The notes under the pieces: model-generated
Told to the model about the DNA's origin: nothing
The model's input: only the letters and a program-made list of their open reading frames with translations
The model's database searches: none
In this document: piece after piece, positions 1 through 13,800 of the stretch
How the letters are laid out: every line of letters starts with the position of its first letter
Position numbering within the stretch: the stretch's first letter is position 1
Program-made: the position numbers and the translations under genes
NCBI GenBank assembly: GCA_024663395.1
Contig: JANFAH010000004.1
Coordinates: 1,054,001 to 1,118,000 of the forward strand
Reading direction: 5' to 3'
DNA: 64,000 nucleotides
Source of the DNA: Pisolithus tinctorius
Lineage: Eukaryota; Basidiomycota; Agaricomycetes; Boletales; Pisolithaceae

Positions 1-3000
1 TCCGCTAGCCGCGGCTGTGTAGCTTCAAAACCCCTTTCACTCCACGCGCTCTATCAGCCAAATTCAGCGAGTGACAACAAACCTGTTTCACTTAACGGGG
101 AAGCAGGCAACCTTCTGCGTGTATACTCTCTTTCACCTAACGGTGACAAGTCATTTGCTGTGGTCTTCACTCCAATGTCAGACGGCCCACATTGCGGTGG
201 GTATTTCCAGATCGTGGACTCATCACTAGATCAGTTGCACGAACTCCGAACTGTCGAGTGTTCCCCCACGAGCGTCAATTGCCATTTACAGGATTTCATC
301 CTTAATGACGGTGTGCTATACACGTTGTGGGAGCGTCACGGCACCTCGATGGTTCAGTCAATCAAGCTGGACGCAGGTAGCCTCATGGCCGTGAATGACG
401 CAGCGTGGGAGACGTCTAACTATGGCGAAGAGACTGACTTGACGCCCGCATTTCTTGATGAAGTTCTCCTTGCTCCAGGCTCCTTGACGGAGAAATTCAT
501 GGAAGTTATCCTCAGGCCTGGAATTTTTTCGCCATTAACGATCCGTACAGCCTTGGAGCAATACATCGATGCATGCCTTTCTCTTCCCGGCCCATCTCCT
601 CCAGAGCTAACCTCCTCCTACACCTCGGTAGCGGAGAATATTGTTGCTGTGGTGGGCTGCACTGTAACGCTAGTTCAAGATCCTCATACAGGAGCTACCC
701 AGCATGACCGCTACTGGAGCGCCTTGAAACGTGATTGGGAAGGGTTCATCGCTCGTTGTCGCGAAGTGGAACGCAGCGCTCGGTGGCCACTTGCGCTGAG
801 TAAGGGCCAGCATAGCGACGAGGTGATCGCCGTCGAACGTGAACGAGTTAGTGTCCTTGCAAGGGAAGACTTGCCAATTATTGTCCATCGACACCTCAGC
901 GACTCTCTCCCAATCGAATCTCACTTCTCCGTCTTAGACATTGCATGGACACTCTACTACAAAATTGGAACGGAAGTTCTCCGAAATCTGGAAAATAGTA
1001 TCATCGATGTTCTGCACCAGGAAATTGCCTTTTCCATTGTTGACATCATGATAGACCAAGTGCGACGGTCTGACCTCAGGGGGATACTGGATGAAGGTAC
1101 ACAAAATTGGGTAGTAGCGAAGCTACAGGAAGTCGAAGATTTGGAGAGGAGCATCAAGATTACCCTCGACCTTGCTGCTGGCTTTGACTTGGAGGTCAAG
1201 CGAGAAGAGGACGAGGTTGAACTGCTTTTGCCCCCGTCTCGGTCAGAGTGGAAGGCCGCAATTGCTGCCAGTTACATTTCCACTTCACTGAACGCTCGTT
1301 ATGACATCTGTCTTGCGCTGATAATTTTACTATTTTTCATGGCGGATGATCTCGGGGAATGGGACCCATGCTTGCTGGAGGATGTTTTTGCGGTATTCCG
1401 AGGATTGTCCATGCTACGCTACGTTGCGCGACAGCCAACCGTGGATCAAAGTCATGATCACCAGTCGTCACAAGCTGGGTCCACGGATGACGTGATCGCT
1501 CGTATGGGCAGTATGCAAGTTTCGGGGAATCAGCCAAACTTTGCCCCGATCCTTTCCCTTGCTCATCGCCTGATTTCACAGTCAAGCGAACATGTTGAGC
1601 TGCCGAGTTCTGCCCACCGGTTCCTTGATGATACTGGGCTACTCCAATCCACTTCTCCAGCGCATGTCACTCACTTCGAGGCCTCATTCTGCGAGCGTTT
1701 GCGAGACCTTGGTTATTACCAGGTTGCCAGAGCAATGCTTGCGTGGCTTCCCAGGACACCTGGTGTCACTTTCGTAACAGCTCGGCTGTTTATTAACCTT
1801 GGCCGTGGCGACGACGCTGCCTATCTAATGGAAAAAGTTGCTGCAAGTTTTGGTACGTTTCCACTTCCTTCGATATTCTGATTACCCTTACCATGTGTGA
1901 CAGGGCCGGATAGCGGTTTATCGTTTGAGGATGCGGAAACTCTATCTGCAGTTCTTCCTGGGAAGGCATTACACGATTCTGAGTTCACATTCTATTTGGA
2001 AGCATCTTCAATTTTCAGGGAGAACGGCCTTATGCAACATGAGGTTGGGTTCCTTCAACTTGCTTTATCTGTAGCACCCCCAGGGACCAACGCTCCTGAC
2101 TTGTGGTATGGACTCATCCGTGGTCGTATCGACCTAGGCTTTTGGGAAGAAGCGTATTCGGCGATCATTGCAACACCTTTTAATAGCGTGTAAGTCAGGC
2201 CTGATACACATTTCAGGGCACCAATTGTTCAGCCTTTTTCACATCACAGGCGGAGGGAATGCATATCGCAGTTGGTATACCGCATGTGCGAGGAGAATGC
2301 TGTCGAAGAGTTGATTTCGCTCAACTTTGCGGGCTTCAGTTCTGAAGTAGATGACGCCCTTGCATTTAAGGCACGCAACACGGATCCTCGTGTTCGACCC
2401 TTCTATTCGAGGATATTATACACTTGGTACACGTGTCGTGGAGACCATCGAAGTGGTAACTCTCTTGCTATACTTATCACCAGAGTCGTTCTATCTGAGT
2501 CATTGGTTATCCAGCTGCACGGACGATGTACATGCGGACGCAAAAGTTGCAGGAGATCGAGATCTCCAGTAGCCCCGCTGAAATAAGCTCCTTAATGGAC
2601 GACCAGGCGGAATCATACTTGCTGGCTATTAATTCTCTCTCGCTTCTAGAAGAGAAGAAGGCTTGGTTCGTTGTGCAGACATTCACAAACAATGTCCACG
2701 AGCTGGAGGTGAGTTGTTAACTTGCGTTGAGAAAATCACTCAATACCAAACTTTGCAAAAGTCTAGAAAACGACAGAGACTGATCCAGAATCTCCCTTCT
2801 TCGAGCACAGGTAGCGGCTCGGAAATAATAGATCTCCATGCCCTTCGCTTCGATTACGCACTGCTATCTGCAAAGAAACATTTGATACGCCGTGACCCAA
2901 TGTTGCTCACAGCCCCAGGTACCTTTCATTACTTGAGCTCGCATCTAAAGAAGTTCATCGTTGTGATAGAAGCGTTGTTATCACCGCGTCTTATTATCCA

Positions 3001-3976
3001 GCGGCTTGGACAAGCAAATCAATTTGACTTTGCAATGGCAACAGCCCGTGCTCTGGACCTTGACATGAGTGAACTGTTCGTCATGCTTGCCATGCAATGC
3101 ATGCGACTATCACGAAATCCAGATGCTGTTTTGTTGTAAGTGCTGGTTTTAATCGTACCTATATCTCAACAAAGAACTGCCTCTGAAAACGTTTTCGGGA
3201 TCATTTTCCAATTGCCGCAATAGTCAGGAAGATACCTCCGACTGGCTGCTGACAGATAACTCTGCATCGTGGCCCGGATCGCCTGCGAATCGAGGATGGC
3301 GGTACCTCAAGATGTCGCTGGAGCGTCATGACGGGCCAGAAACAGACTATAAATATAGCAAGGCAACATTGGAAGCAATACTCGCGCACGACAGGAGTTT
3401 GTCGCCACCGCCTTGGCTGTTGCACGTCTTAGAGGTTTGTCAATTCCCAACGTGTTATTCTTCGATTTTGCATTTTACTCGTAGTTTGAGGCATGAGACC
3501 TTCACGTTGTTTCTGTTCGATCATCAATTCTAGTTGGTGTTCTGATAGGCATTAGGGCGGGTGGTCGTTGACTTTGATTGACTCTGACCCACCCTTGCTA
3601 GGATTACCATCACGAATATCTCGTCCGGACAAGTCTTAAGTTCGACGCATTAGAAAGCGCACTTGAACACACACTCTCCCTCATCCGAAAAGTGGGTTTC
3701 CTAGCCAATAACTCTCTTACCTCATTCCCCCCGTGTCTCTCATATTACATGTGAATTATTTACACGCCACTGCAGGCCAACTTCAAACTGTCCCATTCTC
3801 CTGCGAAAATGCCGGGGGTGACGTGGTTGCCCTACACGCTGATCGACCAGGTGCTTGCCGCTTCAGCTGCCCAGGATGACTTGAGCGCGCGTGGGCAAGT
3901 GCTGCGGAAGGAGCTGCAGACGGAAGTGAGCAATGGCGTGAAGAGAACGCAGAAAGCCAGTCTGTTTTCAAAGTGA
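1..3976 (+). CDS. NUP120: Nucleoporin NUP160/NUP120, 5'-truncated by the window edge
   Basis: Scaffold nucleoporin of the Y-shaped NUP84/NUP107-160 complex at the nuclear pore. The reading frame is open from base 1, so the start lies upstream. The first visible part is the end of the beta-propeller, followed by the family stretch WEGFIARCREVERSARWPL and then a helical solenoid. Exons by eye: 1-about 1850, 1904-2190, 2251-2455, a short exon ending in the HELE codons at 2709, then 2761-3135, 3225-3435, 3601-3690 and 3776-3976. Introns begin GTACGT, GTAAGT, GTGAGT and similar. Late-exon motifs are WYTCRGDHRS, DYALLSAKKHLIRRDP and WRYLKMSLERHDG, as in NUP160 family members. The stop is TGA at 3974-3976 after KASLFSK. 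Identification rests on recognised family motifs; the splice site near 2760 is the least certain. Confidence 0.85.
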
Positions 3977-6900
3977 CACAGATTGTACTCGTACGGCGTC
4001 TTCGGCGCCACAACAGGAACAAGCATTACTGTTGCATAATGTACAGCCGTGTGTAGGATGCCGGGAAAAACGACGTTCAAAAAAATCACATTTCCCTTTT
4101 CTTTGCGGACCTTTCCATAACCACCCTACCGCCTTCCGGGAAACACCTGAAACTATACACTTCGCGTAATCGCCTACTTGGTTATCTCAAGATTTGGCTT
4201 TAGCCAGCTCATCGGGGATGCAACTTTAAGCTGTCACCCACGGAGCAGCGCACTTGAGCCACTGCCAAAACTTTCGGGGAAAATCATTATCTTAGTTTAT
4301 CAAGTTGCCGTCTGAATGAGGAGCGCCCTTGTGAATGGGAAAGTTGGGGGAACTAGATACGAGCAATGTTGGCAGGCCTGGGGTGCAATCCAACAAGCTG
4401 CCTGAATAATTCGGTTTGTCAATGCCATCTTTCAAATACCACGATACCGCATTATTCCAGGTGTGCGTTCTGCTTACTACATTTCATTACATGTTTGACC
4501 ACGCACACGGTGGCCAGGTGGAAACGAGAACACCAATCGATCGTCACGACCCACTGCGCAATACTATGCAAGAGCTGCCACATATTGGCTAAATTTCAAC
4601 AAACCTGGTTGCGGAGTACGCCGTCGCGTGTGCTAATGTCCACTTGATGCCGAGCTGTATCTGTTGCAAGAGTTCCTCGTTGCACAATATGTCATTCAGA
4701 ATGAGTGAATCAAATTTAGTACTTCGCGAAAACTCATGTTTTTTAAGATCGGTTGTTTTAGCCGGTGCTTTTAGGTTTAGCAATCTGCTCAAAACTCAGG
4801 CAGGAAAACAAGGCGTTAAAAATCGTCAAATCACTAATATCGTATACGATCATGCGAAGGCCAAGGCGGAACTTCGCACCACTATCCATGGGCCATTAGA
4901 GAATGGTCAACCAGACGAGATTTAGCACCTCGGGCATGTCTGCCACGTGTATCGTAGATGATGGATCACGGCAAGCGGTAAGCACAACAATCAAGAGAAC
5001 ATCCTCGTACTTTGCATCCTGCAATAATGCATTTCGACGAGCTCGAATTTGGAAAGGTTCCTCGGTGAACCAGGCGGAAAGGCAGCGGCACAAACAGCAC
5101 CAGATCTCCCTTTCATCGTGAACGCATGCTCAAAACGGATCCCTCTGAAATGAATGTGCCGTTTCAGTGGCCCTTCCATATGTCCCCCTGCTGGAATACG
5201 GGAATACGATTGCCTAGACACAAACAGAGGAGCATACCTCGGTCGTCCATGGATTCGATAAGTCGCCGAAGTGACGGGGATTTGCCAGGTGATTTAATTT
5301 TTTTGCGACACTTGACCGATACGTGGATACAAACACTCAGAGGAAAGAATGGGCGGAATGCCAAAGCCTCGGACGAGGCAACACATCCACTATAAATCCT
5401 GCGGGACTGCGCCGGGCCGTCCACATGTGCACCATTGTTGTGAGGACAGACACAGTGGTTGGGGACATGTTGCACCACACATGACCTTCGAACGGATCGA
5501 GATTCATATATGGTGCAACGACCCTCTGGACTTGCTTAATTCGCCTGGGCGGCCGCCGGCAAGATCAAGAATATCAATCAATCAACGAAGTATACATATA
5601 CCGATGCGCAGGCTGTTCTAAACCACAGGTGCCAAGTCACAGCTTAAGTCGGACCAAGTTGATCGGAAATGGCAAAGACCTCGGAACTGTCTAGGCTGAC
5701 ATCTTGAGAAACAGACAGCCTGCACGATCGTAACAGATTTAGCGTCGACCTGGGCTAAGCTACGCTACACTTGCCTTGGCAAGACAAATATAATACGATC
5801 ATGGTACCGTCTGATAAGGCGTCAGCTATGACATCAGATAAAAACTTGTCAAATGCCTCGCCGGTCACCAGGGTCGCATAGAACGTACTTGCTGCCGCTG
5901 TAAGGCAGAGATCGATCGATCAAGAGTCGTGACACCAAAAGTGCGCTTAGATGGTACATATCGCGCTGTAGGCATGGCATCATGGAAGTTGTGTACATAC
6001 GGGGGTACGGGGGTAACGCGAAGGACGTTGCCATGGTACGGCATTCTCAGCGGCACTCAGTTGCAGCTTAATAATAGCTTCAATACATTCGGGATTGGCA
6101 GTTGGGTATGGGGTATGAGATATAGTATGGGATTTCCGAGAACTATTTGAGGGGAGTTTGGTATGACGCTGCATCTGTAACATTAAACAAACAAAAATAA
6201 AACAGCTGGTTGCGCGACTTTTGCGGTAATGCGCAGAAACTTTGTAGGTGGCTGTGCCCACAGCTACTGACTAAGCAGGGCACATGCACGGGAGAGCGAG
6301 CGAGTCAGGGCTACACGTACTCCTCGCCCGTTCCTCGGGACTCGTTTCGATGCTACTGTACATAATCCATGTAACAATGGGTATTTTGCCAAGAAACGGG
6401 CCCAAATTCGCTAGGCCAGTGATGACTTGTGGCGCGGAGTGCGGTCACATGAATTTGCAGGTGGCGATGCCGTGGGAATTTCCCGAAGGAGCAATCCCGC
6501 CACCAGGTGGGAGGGGGTCGAGCGTTCGAGCGGGCCCTTAATGTTACAGATGCAGTGTCATAGTTTGGGAACTTCGGGAGTGGAAAGATGTATGGGTTAC
6601 CTAAGGTATGGGTTAGGAGGGAGTCGACTGTGATCACGTCCGCATTTGCTTTGCACTTAATGACGAACGGTGCTCTCTGATTAGTGGTCATGCACATAAG
6701 CGGAGACTTACCGAGCATTTGCCAAATGGATGTCTCTTGTTTAACAGGAACTCTCACATTGAACTGGCATCCCAAGGTTTGCAGGTGAGTAAGTATCTAC
6801 TCCATCCTATTCCCAGACTCGGAGGGGGGCATCACGTCCGTGTTTTAGGCGAGCCGATATTATAGACCCTCATTTGCAGCACCCGCTCTAAACTGTGAAC

Positions 6901-7726
6901 GTACCATAGTGTTTTTTGTTGTTTCCTTTCGATGCGCCAGGGCGTCTCACTGGAAACTTGGTTTGCTGTATCCAAGTCGTCTGTTAAATACTTAAACTTG
7001 TGGAGAATGAAACAAATTATAGAGTATGTGAGCACAACTGGTATGCTGTTCGCCTCCGAGTCGCTCCCGCACATATGTTGCTGCTTTCCCACAGCGTACA
7101 GCCAGTCCTGATTATATAATATAGCCGTGTGTACTCTGTCTGCTCACAACGTATTTGTCTTTGTTTGTACCAAAAGACCATCTTCAGTCGTCGGCCATAC
7201 GCGTCTCGACCCACGGAGGACTGCCGGCCCTAGAGATACTAGTGTGTTACTGCGCTTCAGATTGTGCTGCTACACTCAATTCTCATCTCCTGTTGTCAAA
7301 ATCAACTGAGGCCTTGACTTTGTCGGCTGCAAGAAATCTGGCAGTGGAATATTGTTTCTGTGAAGCTAATGGAGTTCTCAGCGAATATATACAGCGAACC
7401 ACACAACTACTACGGGAGTATCATGTACAGAGGTATATATACATAACTATTCTTCATCATGTAAAAACGTGGAGTCGTATGCACGAGCTGGTCCACATAA
7501 CAATTCGTGCACGTCTGCCGCAAGAAAGAATAAGAGAGAAACACACACTATGAAAATACATATACCACCTATCCAGCCCATTAAACCAAAAGAAACGTGG
7601 TCATCATGTTGTCCAATGGTGATCGAGGTTCCGCGAGCGTGAATCTTCCAATGATGCCCCCTCCCGCCACACATAATTGAGATAGTGGCTGCTGCTTCCT
7701 CTACGTATGTCCGCATGACACGTCTA
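3977..7726. other. Gene-free stretch of 3.75 kb
   Basis: It lies between the 3' ends of NUP120 (+) and the Zn2Cys6 factor (-), so it is flanked by converging genes. Only short open frames occur (all below about 145 codons). They lack recognisable domains, and none join into a sensible spliced protein by eye. I see no tRNA A/B boxes, transposase motifs or terminal repeats. It may hold long 3' UTRs, a non-coding RNA or a decayed element. Confidence 0.6.
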
Positions 7727-10700
7727 CTACCCCCTCCCACCCCCTGGTCGCTGCATCGCGTTCAAGAAATTGACCCACTCCGACTGGCTCACAGAAGCGC
7801 CCCACATTGTCTCACTTTCGACGGCATGATATACTCCCCCTCCCCCTGTCCCCCCTGCGTACCCACTACCACCAGTATACCTTCCGCTGGCACCACTATG
7901 GTGATGTCCTGGATCACCCCCAGCGACGTAAGGCTGCCGCGACGAATCAGCATACGGCTGGCGCGCAGAGACTGTATAATGCCGCGACGGCGAGGGATCA
8001 TATGGAGGTGGAGGGTGGGTCGTACCGCGTGCACTGTATGTATCCGCATACGGTGTATTGGTCGCTGTCCCTCCGCTGGATTCGCTGGAACCGGGGTTAT
8101 TTGTGGTTCGCGAATCAGAGTATCCCGCAACGGGTACTTGACTCGTATCAGGCGCAGCCCCAGGATGGATATTTCGTGTGGTCGGATCTCTATACATCTG
8201 CGACTGAGAGTGTAGCGTGTATGGGACAGGGGGTGACACGGACGGTACCATTGTCTGTATTGGCGTCTGTGTAGACGAAGGACTGGCGGTGTAGCCCACG
8301 AGCGGCGTCGATGACGGCGGCCCAGTAGGCGGAAGCCCCCTCGTCAAGGTGCTCATGCCCACGCCGCCTATGCCAACGCCCATACCGTAATCTGTCGAAC
8401 CTCGGTGGTAAGCTTGCGGGCTGCCAGAATGTCCCGTTCCAGGCGAACTCCCGTTCCCACTTCCCATTGCATTCGGCGAGTCAAGAGAGTTCGTGCGAGG
8501 GTATTTCGGCGAATCATGATAGGGGAATGCAAGCGTCTTGACGAGGCCCAACACCCGCAACTTTTTCTGTTCTCTTTCTCCCTCGTCCTCAGTTGCAAAG
8601 TCCGGCGAATACAATGGTGCGAGGGCGTGCAGGATATCGAGTGCCTTGTCCGCAACGGGTGCACCCCGGCTCAGCTCCAGTGTTGTGAGCGCCTTTTGGA
8701 TGTTCGCTCTGAATAACGATGCACCAGGCTGCTCCGGATTCGCGACGAGTTGGAATGAGAAGAACATGGCGGCGCTAAATACATGGAATGGACCCCAGTT
8801 CATGTGACCGGGCACTGCAAGCGAAGCATTGGCAAGGAAGTCAGGACGTGCTTGACCTACCAGGGTAATTAACTTGTCGGCAGACCCGACAGCGATGTCG
8901 AGCGAGTTGGCAGCCTTGAGGTCCTTTCCGTCTTTCGGCACAGCATTAGAGGAACTTGCGGTAGCCGACGGTGATTCATTGTCGCCGTCCTTAGGGGTCT
9001 TGGGACCTCCGGAGGGTGCAGTAGCGTAGGGGCGATGAAGGGTGAAACGAATATGGTAGTAGCTAGTACGAATGATGACGCTTTGCACGCCGATTCGACG
9101 GGTAGTCACATCTGGGCTCGCTAGGCTTCGTGCCACCTTGAACTCGTCTAAATCGAGTTCCGAGGGTAGTGAGTCCATCCATTGCGTCAGCGAGCGGTCG
9201 TTGGCCTGTACGACTTCGTACGGAACGGGCCGAAGCGACACGGCGCTGTCCATGATGTCACCCAGGATATAGGCAAGGCGGAAAAGTGCAAGATTGGGAA
9301 GATATATGCGCGGTTCGGAGGGGTATTGGACGGGGTCATTTGCACTGGGTAATTGTGTGTCAAAATGATGGGATGCGATCGCTAGGGGGCGACCAAACAT
9401 GAATGCTTGCCATCTGCGCGGGGGTGAGTTTTGACGATGAGCCGGCCCATTGACCACTAACCTTTCTAGCAAGATGATATGCCACCAGGCCCACCGACGT
9501 CTCTCTGCGACCTCCCTGGACATGCGCCATTTGAGAGGATCACGATGGAGACCCATCGCAGTGCCGATAGCGATAAGCTCACCGCGGACGGTCCATATTT
9601 CTTCGCTATCGGTTTTGCTGAGGGTGAGATAGTGACAACGGACGAGTAAGCACTCGACCAGTTCTAGACTGTAAGTTTTGCACTCTGCACGATGTCGATT
9701 GAGCGCTGTGCGCATGACTTCGTAAAATTTTCTACCCAGCTCTTGGTGCGTTTCCCCGAGATCGGACACGAGGTGGTGGTTTGGTGGTAGGTAATGGACT
9801 GCGACGGCCATAACGTTGCATAAGGTAGCGAGTGTGATGCGGTCTGCGGATGCGCCGGTCTTGAATCGTTCCCATGCGGTAGTAAATGCGGGACGATTGA
9901 CATGTCTGTATATCCAGTTGCAGTATTCAAAATAATAGGTAACGAGGCCGTCCATGATTTCGATACTGGGTAGGTGTGCAATGAGGTCCTTGTCATATTC
10001 GTTAGAGGCCGTGAAGTCATCTATGAAGTCCTGGCTTGGATGTCGTTCTCCTTCTTCTGACTGTCTGTTTACGTCGCCCTGGAATTGGGATGTGAGTTCA
10101 CTAAACGAAAGTGGCGCAGGAGGAGATAGGAAATACCAGAGCAAGATGGGTGACTGCGGCAGTTGGGCCGGCGTAAAAGCCCTGGTGACCGTGGCTTCCC
10201 AGCATGCCTGGGGCGTTGTCCTTGTCTGAATTTTCACCATCTGTTGATTCTTTCTTAGGTGATATCAAATTGGATGGGTTGTCGAGTGTGCGTTTAAGAT
10301 GTGGGGGGAGAGATGGGTTGCCTGGACGGTGGTTTGCGACGATGTATGTCTCTAGAAGGGAGACGGAGTGCTTTAGTCGTACAATTTCTTGCATTGGGTC
10401 TACTCTACTGGCGTTTCTGCAGGGTAATGCTGCTTAAGAGATGGAAAGTATACCGGGAGGACAAGTGCACGCACTGGTCGTCATTTCGCGACAGGATCCC
10501 GCCTTCGTGAGCACGGGCATCCTGATAACAAAGTGCAATGGTGCCTTACGGATGCCTGGTGAGCTGGGAGAGCCACAAGAGGAGAAGGAGAGACATGCCT
10601 CGGAGGACACAACTGGAGCAAGGTCGATTTCTGTGGGTAGCAACATTTAGCGAGTGCATCCCCCCGGCCAAGGGTGGAGGGGCTACCTGTCGCACTTGAG

Positions 10701-10880
10701 TTTGCTGTTTCTGCAAGGTTCGCAGTTGATGGCCTTCCTTGCACGCTTTGTTGGAGGTCTGGCGTCCTGTTCGCCTGGAGGCGGGGATGTTCTTGAGCGC
10801 ACGTTTGGCTTGTGATGCTGTTTCTGACGGGGATTTGTGGACGATGCTGTCGAGGGTGGGTCGTTTGTGTCGTCTGGCAT
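7727..10880 (-). CDS. Zn2Cys6 fungal transcription factor
   Basis: Nuclear DNA-binding regulator. The N-terminal binuclear zinc cluster is split over three exons: CEPCRNSKLKC, then DRNRPCSSCVLRG, then TIALC, giving C-x2-C-x6-C-x5-C-x2-C-x8-C. A short coiled coil follows (MQEIVRLKHSVSLLETYI). Next comes the fungal-specific transcription factor middle domain (DGLVTYYFEYCNWIYRHVN ... GLHRDPLKW ... FMFGRPLAIASHHFD). The C-terminal half is rich in Ser, Pro, Gly and Tyr. Introns seen: 10631-10686, 10545-10598 (GC-AG), one near 10410-10450 (exact ends uncertain), 10079-10136 and 9414-9461. The last is 48 nt and in frame, so it could be misread as 16 extra residues. The stop is TAG at 7727-7729. The target genes cannot be inferred from the sequence. 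Confidence 0.9.
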
Positions 10881-13800
10881 GGCGGTGGGATGGATGAGCA
10901 GGAGAAGGAGAGGAAAGGAGACAAATCACATATGACCGCGCCGAGGAGAAGTGGACAACGTTGCAGGACAATCCAGATCAGGAAATACTCTTTCTGCTCG
11001 CTGACAACCCACAGGCACGCGGAACCTTTTTTTTTCCCTGTTGTATTATGTAATTTGAATTTTTTTTCCTCGCTCGGCGATCAGCGATCGACGAATTTTG
11101 TCCGAATTTGAATTTCATTAAATTAAATCCCGGCCGCACCATCCCCGCATGCTACAGGGAAGAGCTCTCTGCCATCTCTCATATACATCTCTTCACAATA
11201 TGTACTGCTTGTGTGCTCACATGTGGACCCCACTGCTGCGAGCCTAATATCTAGACTAGACAGAAAGAATACACCCGCAGTTGACAGCCAACTTGATATT
11301 ACGTCATCAACGTCTCCGCCGATTTTCGCGGGGCTTGCACTCCCAGAGCTGCTTAGCAGGGTCGACCATCTGTGCCGAAATCAAATCGGGGAACTACAGA
11401 CCAGTACACACCCCACTTACGCCCGGATCTGACATTCTCCATCAATTGACCATAACATACTGAGCCAACCACTCCACCCCCCAAACGACAAGTAACTGAT
11501 CAGGGTGTGGTGTTTACGCGAACTTTGTTCCCATCAAGAAAGATCCTGGTCCTGATGTGAGCGCTGATATAGATACAGAGCACTATGTGTAGGATCTCAC
11601 CATGCGCAGCGGTATCGTGTTAAATTAGTCCCCGACAACGTTTCCATACGCATCACTTCTACCCAGCTACTCGCTATATACTAGACCATTAGGTGTCGCG
11701 TGACAGTCCTCAAGCCTCCCGCATTGATCCAACATTCAGTTCTATCATCAAACCTTGGCAAGGGCATAGTCCCCGTCCTGTTCCGTTACTCGCCGACGAC
11801 GAACTTGCCAGCAATTTCATCATGCTTCTCCACAGCCAAATACGTTGTTGACATCAACTCACTCGGATCCAATTAGTACAGAGCAGACTAGAAGAGAGAA
11901 AGTTTGCGTACTGGCCACCCCACAAACACCACCGGAGGTTTGAACGCTCCCGCTGTGCGACCAGATCGGGAAATCCGTTTAAGCTATTGCTTCCACCTGC
12001 CGTGAAGGGGCGGACACGATGCACGAACAAGAGCAACTGGTTGGGTCACTTGGGTATGTATTTGTCACACCCAAAACTGACATATTTGGGTTGCAGCGTC
12101 TCCCGAATATCAAACGACCCCATTTTTATGTGCCGTCTTGATTGTACGCTGAGTGGAGGTTTCTGAAAACAGTACTTACGGATATGACGGACTTATTGTT
12201 TCTCTTCTTATCTTCCTTTCTTTGATAGATTGGCTGTTGGTCTTCCACTTACTACCAAAGTTCCAGCATCAGGAAGCTTCCCCCCCAAGTCGGCACCAAT
12301 ACCAGCAGGCCCTCAACGGCCACATGTCGATATGTTTGGCAACTTGCCATACATACCAAGCTCAGCAGAGCTCTCTTCGGCCGGGCTGCGGGGGATGTAT
12401 AACCCAAAGCTCAACGAGATGCCGCCGCATAGATGTTTTCTGCTCACTTCCAGGTCAAATACCGCTATCAGCGCCAGCCGCGCCGATGTGGAGAACGTGC
12501 TTCCATGGATCAAGGTGGGGGAGTGCTATATCAATCCTTCTCGCGTGTCTCTGTCACAAAGTGTCAAGTACTAGGTCGATCTCCAGTCGGTCCCGCACAT
12601 GACCACCGCGGCTGTCCGCTGTCCCTCATCTGATCGACTGGGCAACAATGTCATGTCCGTGACAGTTGGAGACGGCACCATCGACGGACAGACCACCCCT
12701 TTGTTCGAGACACCAAGGCGAGCGCTCGTTGGTCGGACACGAAGCATCCAGCGTGTCGTACTGTCCTTCGTCCGACTCGGCCTTCCTGTAGTCCACCTAT
12801 GTGACGAGACTCGCACGCCCTTCTTTGCCACCTTTTTGCCATACGTTCACTCGAATCGCTCACAAACTCCTCGGAGGTTCGGAGATACCAACTAGGGTCA
12901 GACTCAACTATGTACACTGATCATCTCATGTCCTTGCAAGTATTCGCTTATAGTGTCGTCGCTGGAGACGTTCGACAAACCAAAGTCCAAAATCTGATGG
13001 GTACTTACTGTGACGTCGGGCCCGCCGATCCAGGGCTATACAGTATGTACGAATGTCATACTCGACCACGCGATTGTAAACTCCTCGGAGATGAGTCGAC
13101 ACTTCCGAATCAATCCGAGGAGTTTCGACGGGTTTCGATGTTGCAATGTCGAGCTCATTGCCCACAGCTGCTTCCTCGAATAGTGGGTTGCCATGTCGTA
13201 TTACTCGTCGTTATTCACTTACATATACATGTAACAAAGGGGGTTGCAGTTATGGACATCCGATGTCCGGGCTTGCGGTAGAAGTTGGGAAGCTGAGCTC
13301 TAGATCATGTCTTACATGAAGACTCAACGCTGCACACAGAAGCTCATCGATTCATCGGTGGCAGTATATCTTCTTTTCGGTGTGACCAAGAAGGCAATGG
13401 CTTTAGGCGTCTAGTAAGTACTCTGATAGCGCCGCGCGACACCCATGCACATGGTGACACTGACAGACCCCCCATATAACTTAATACTTACCCAAGGTTC
13501 AACACTTGATCAGTGGCGTACGTATGTGCGCTAGAAATGCGGATGGATTCAAAACGTGTCTCAGACGGACTTCTGAGAACTCGCGATCTGTGCGGGCGTA
13601 CGACCATAATACCGACCTCGTATACCTGGTATAGACTTGTCGGGCTATGTGGCGCAGTACACCAGATATGATAAGGGGATGCGACAGTCGAATCGAAGTC
13701 TGCAATAATCCCCCTTGGGACCACAGGCTGGTGTGGCGACTCCCGGTTCTTGACGCGGTAGCCACTTACGTAGTTTCCGCAACAAATGATCATGGCAGTG

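Noticed and set aside
4370..4420. GGTGCAATCC word resembling a tRNA B box
   Set aside because: No matching A box, anticodon stem or acceptor stem nearby.
8405..8807. Plus-strand open frames inside the Zn2Cys6 gene
   Set aside because: They mirror the coding strand of a recognised gene and have no domain of their own.
9414..9461. 16 extra in-frame residues in the Zn2Cys6 factor
   Set aside because: Clear GT and AG borders and removal restores LERWQAFMFGRPLA, the usual family reading; treated as an intron.
12153..13281. Several overlapping frames of 100-150 codons on both strands
   Set aside because: No shared frame after plausible splicing, no domain, and strand preference is absent, so not called as genes.
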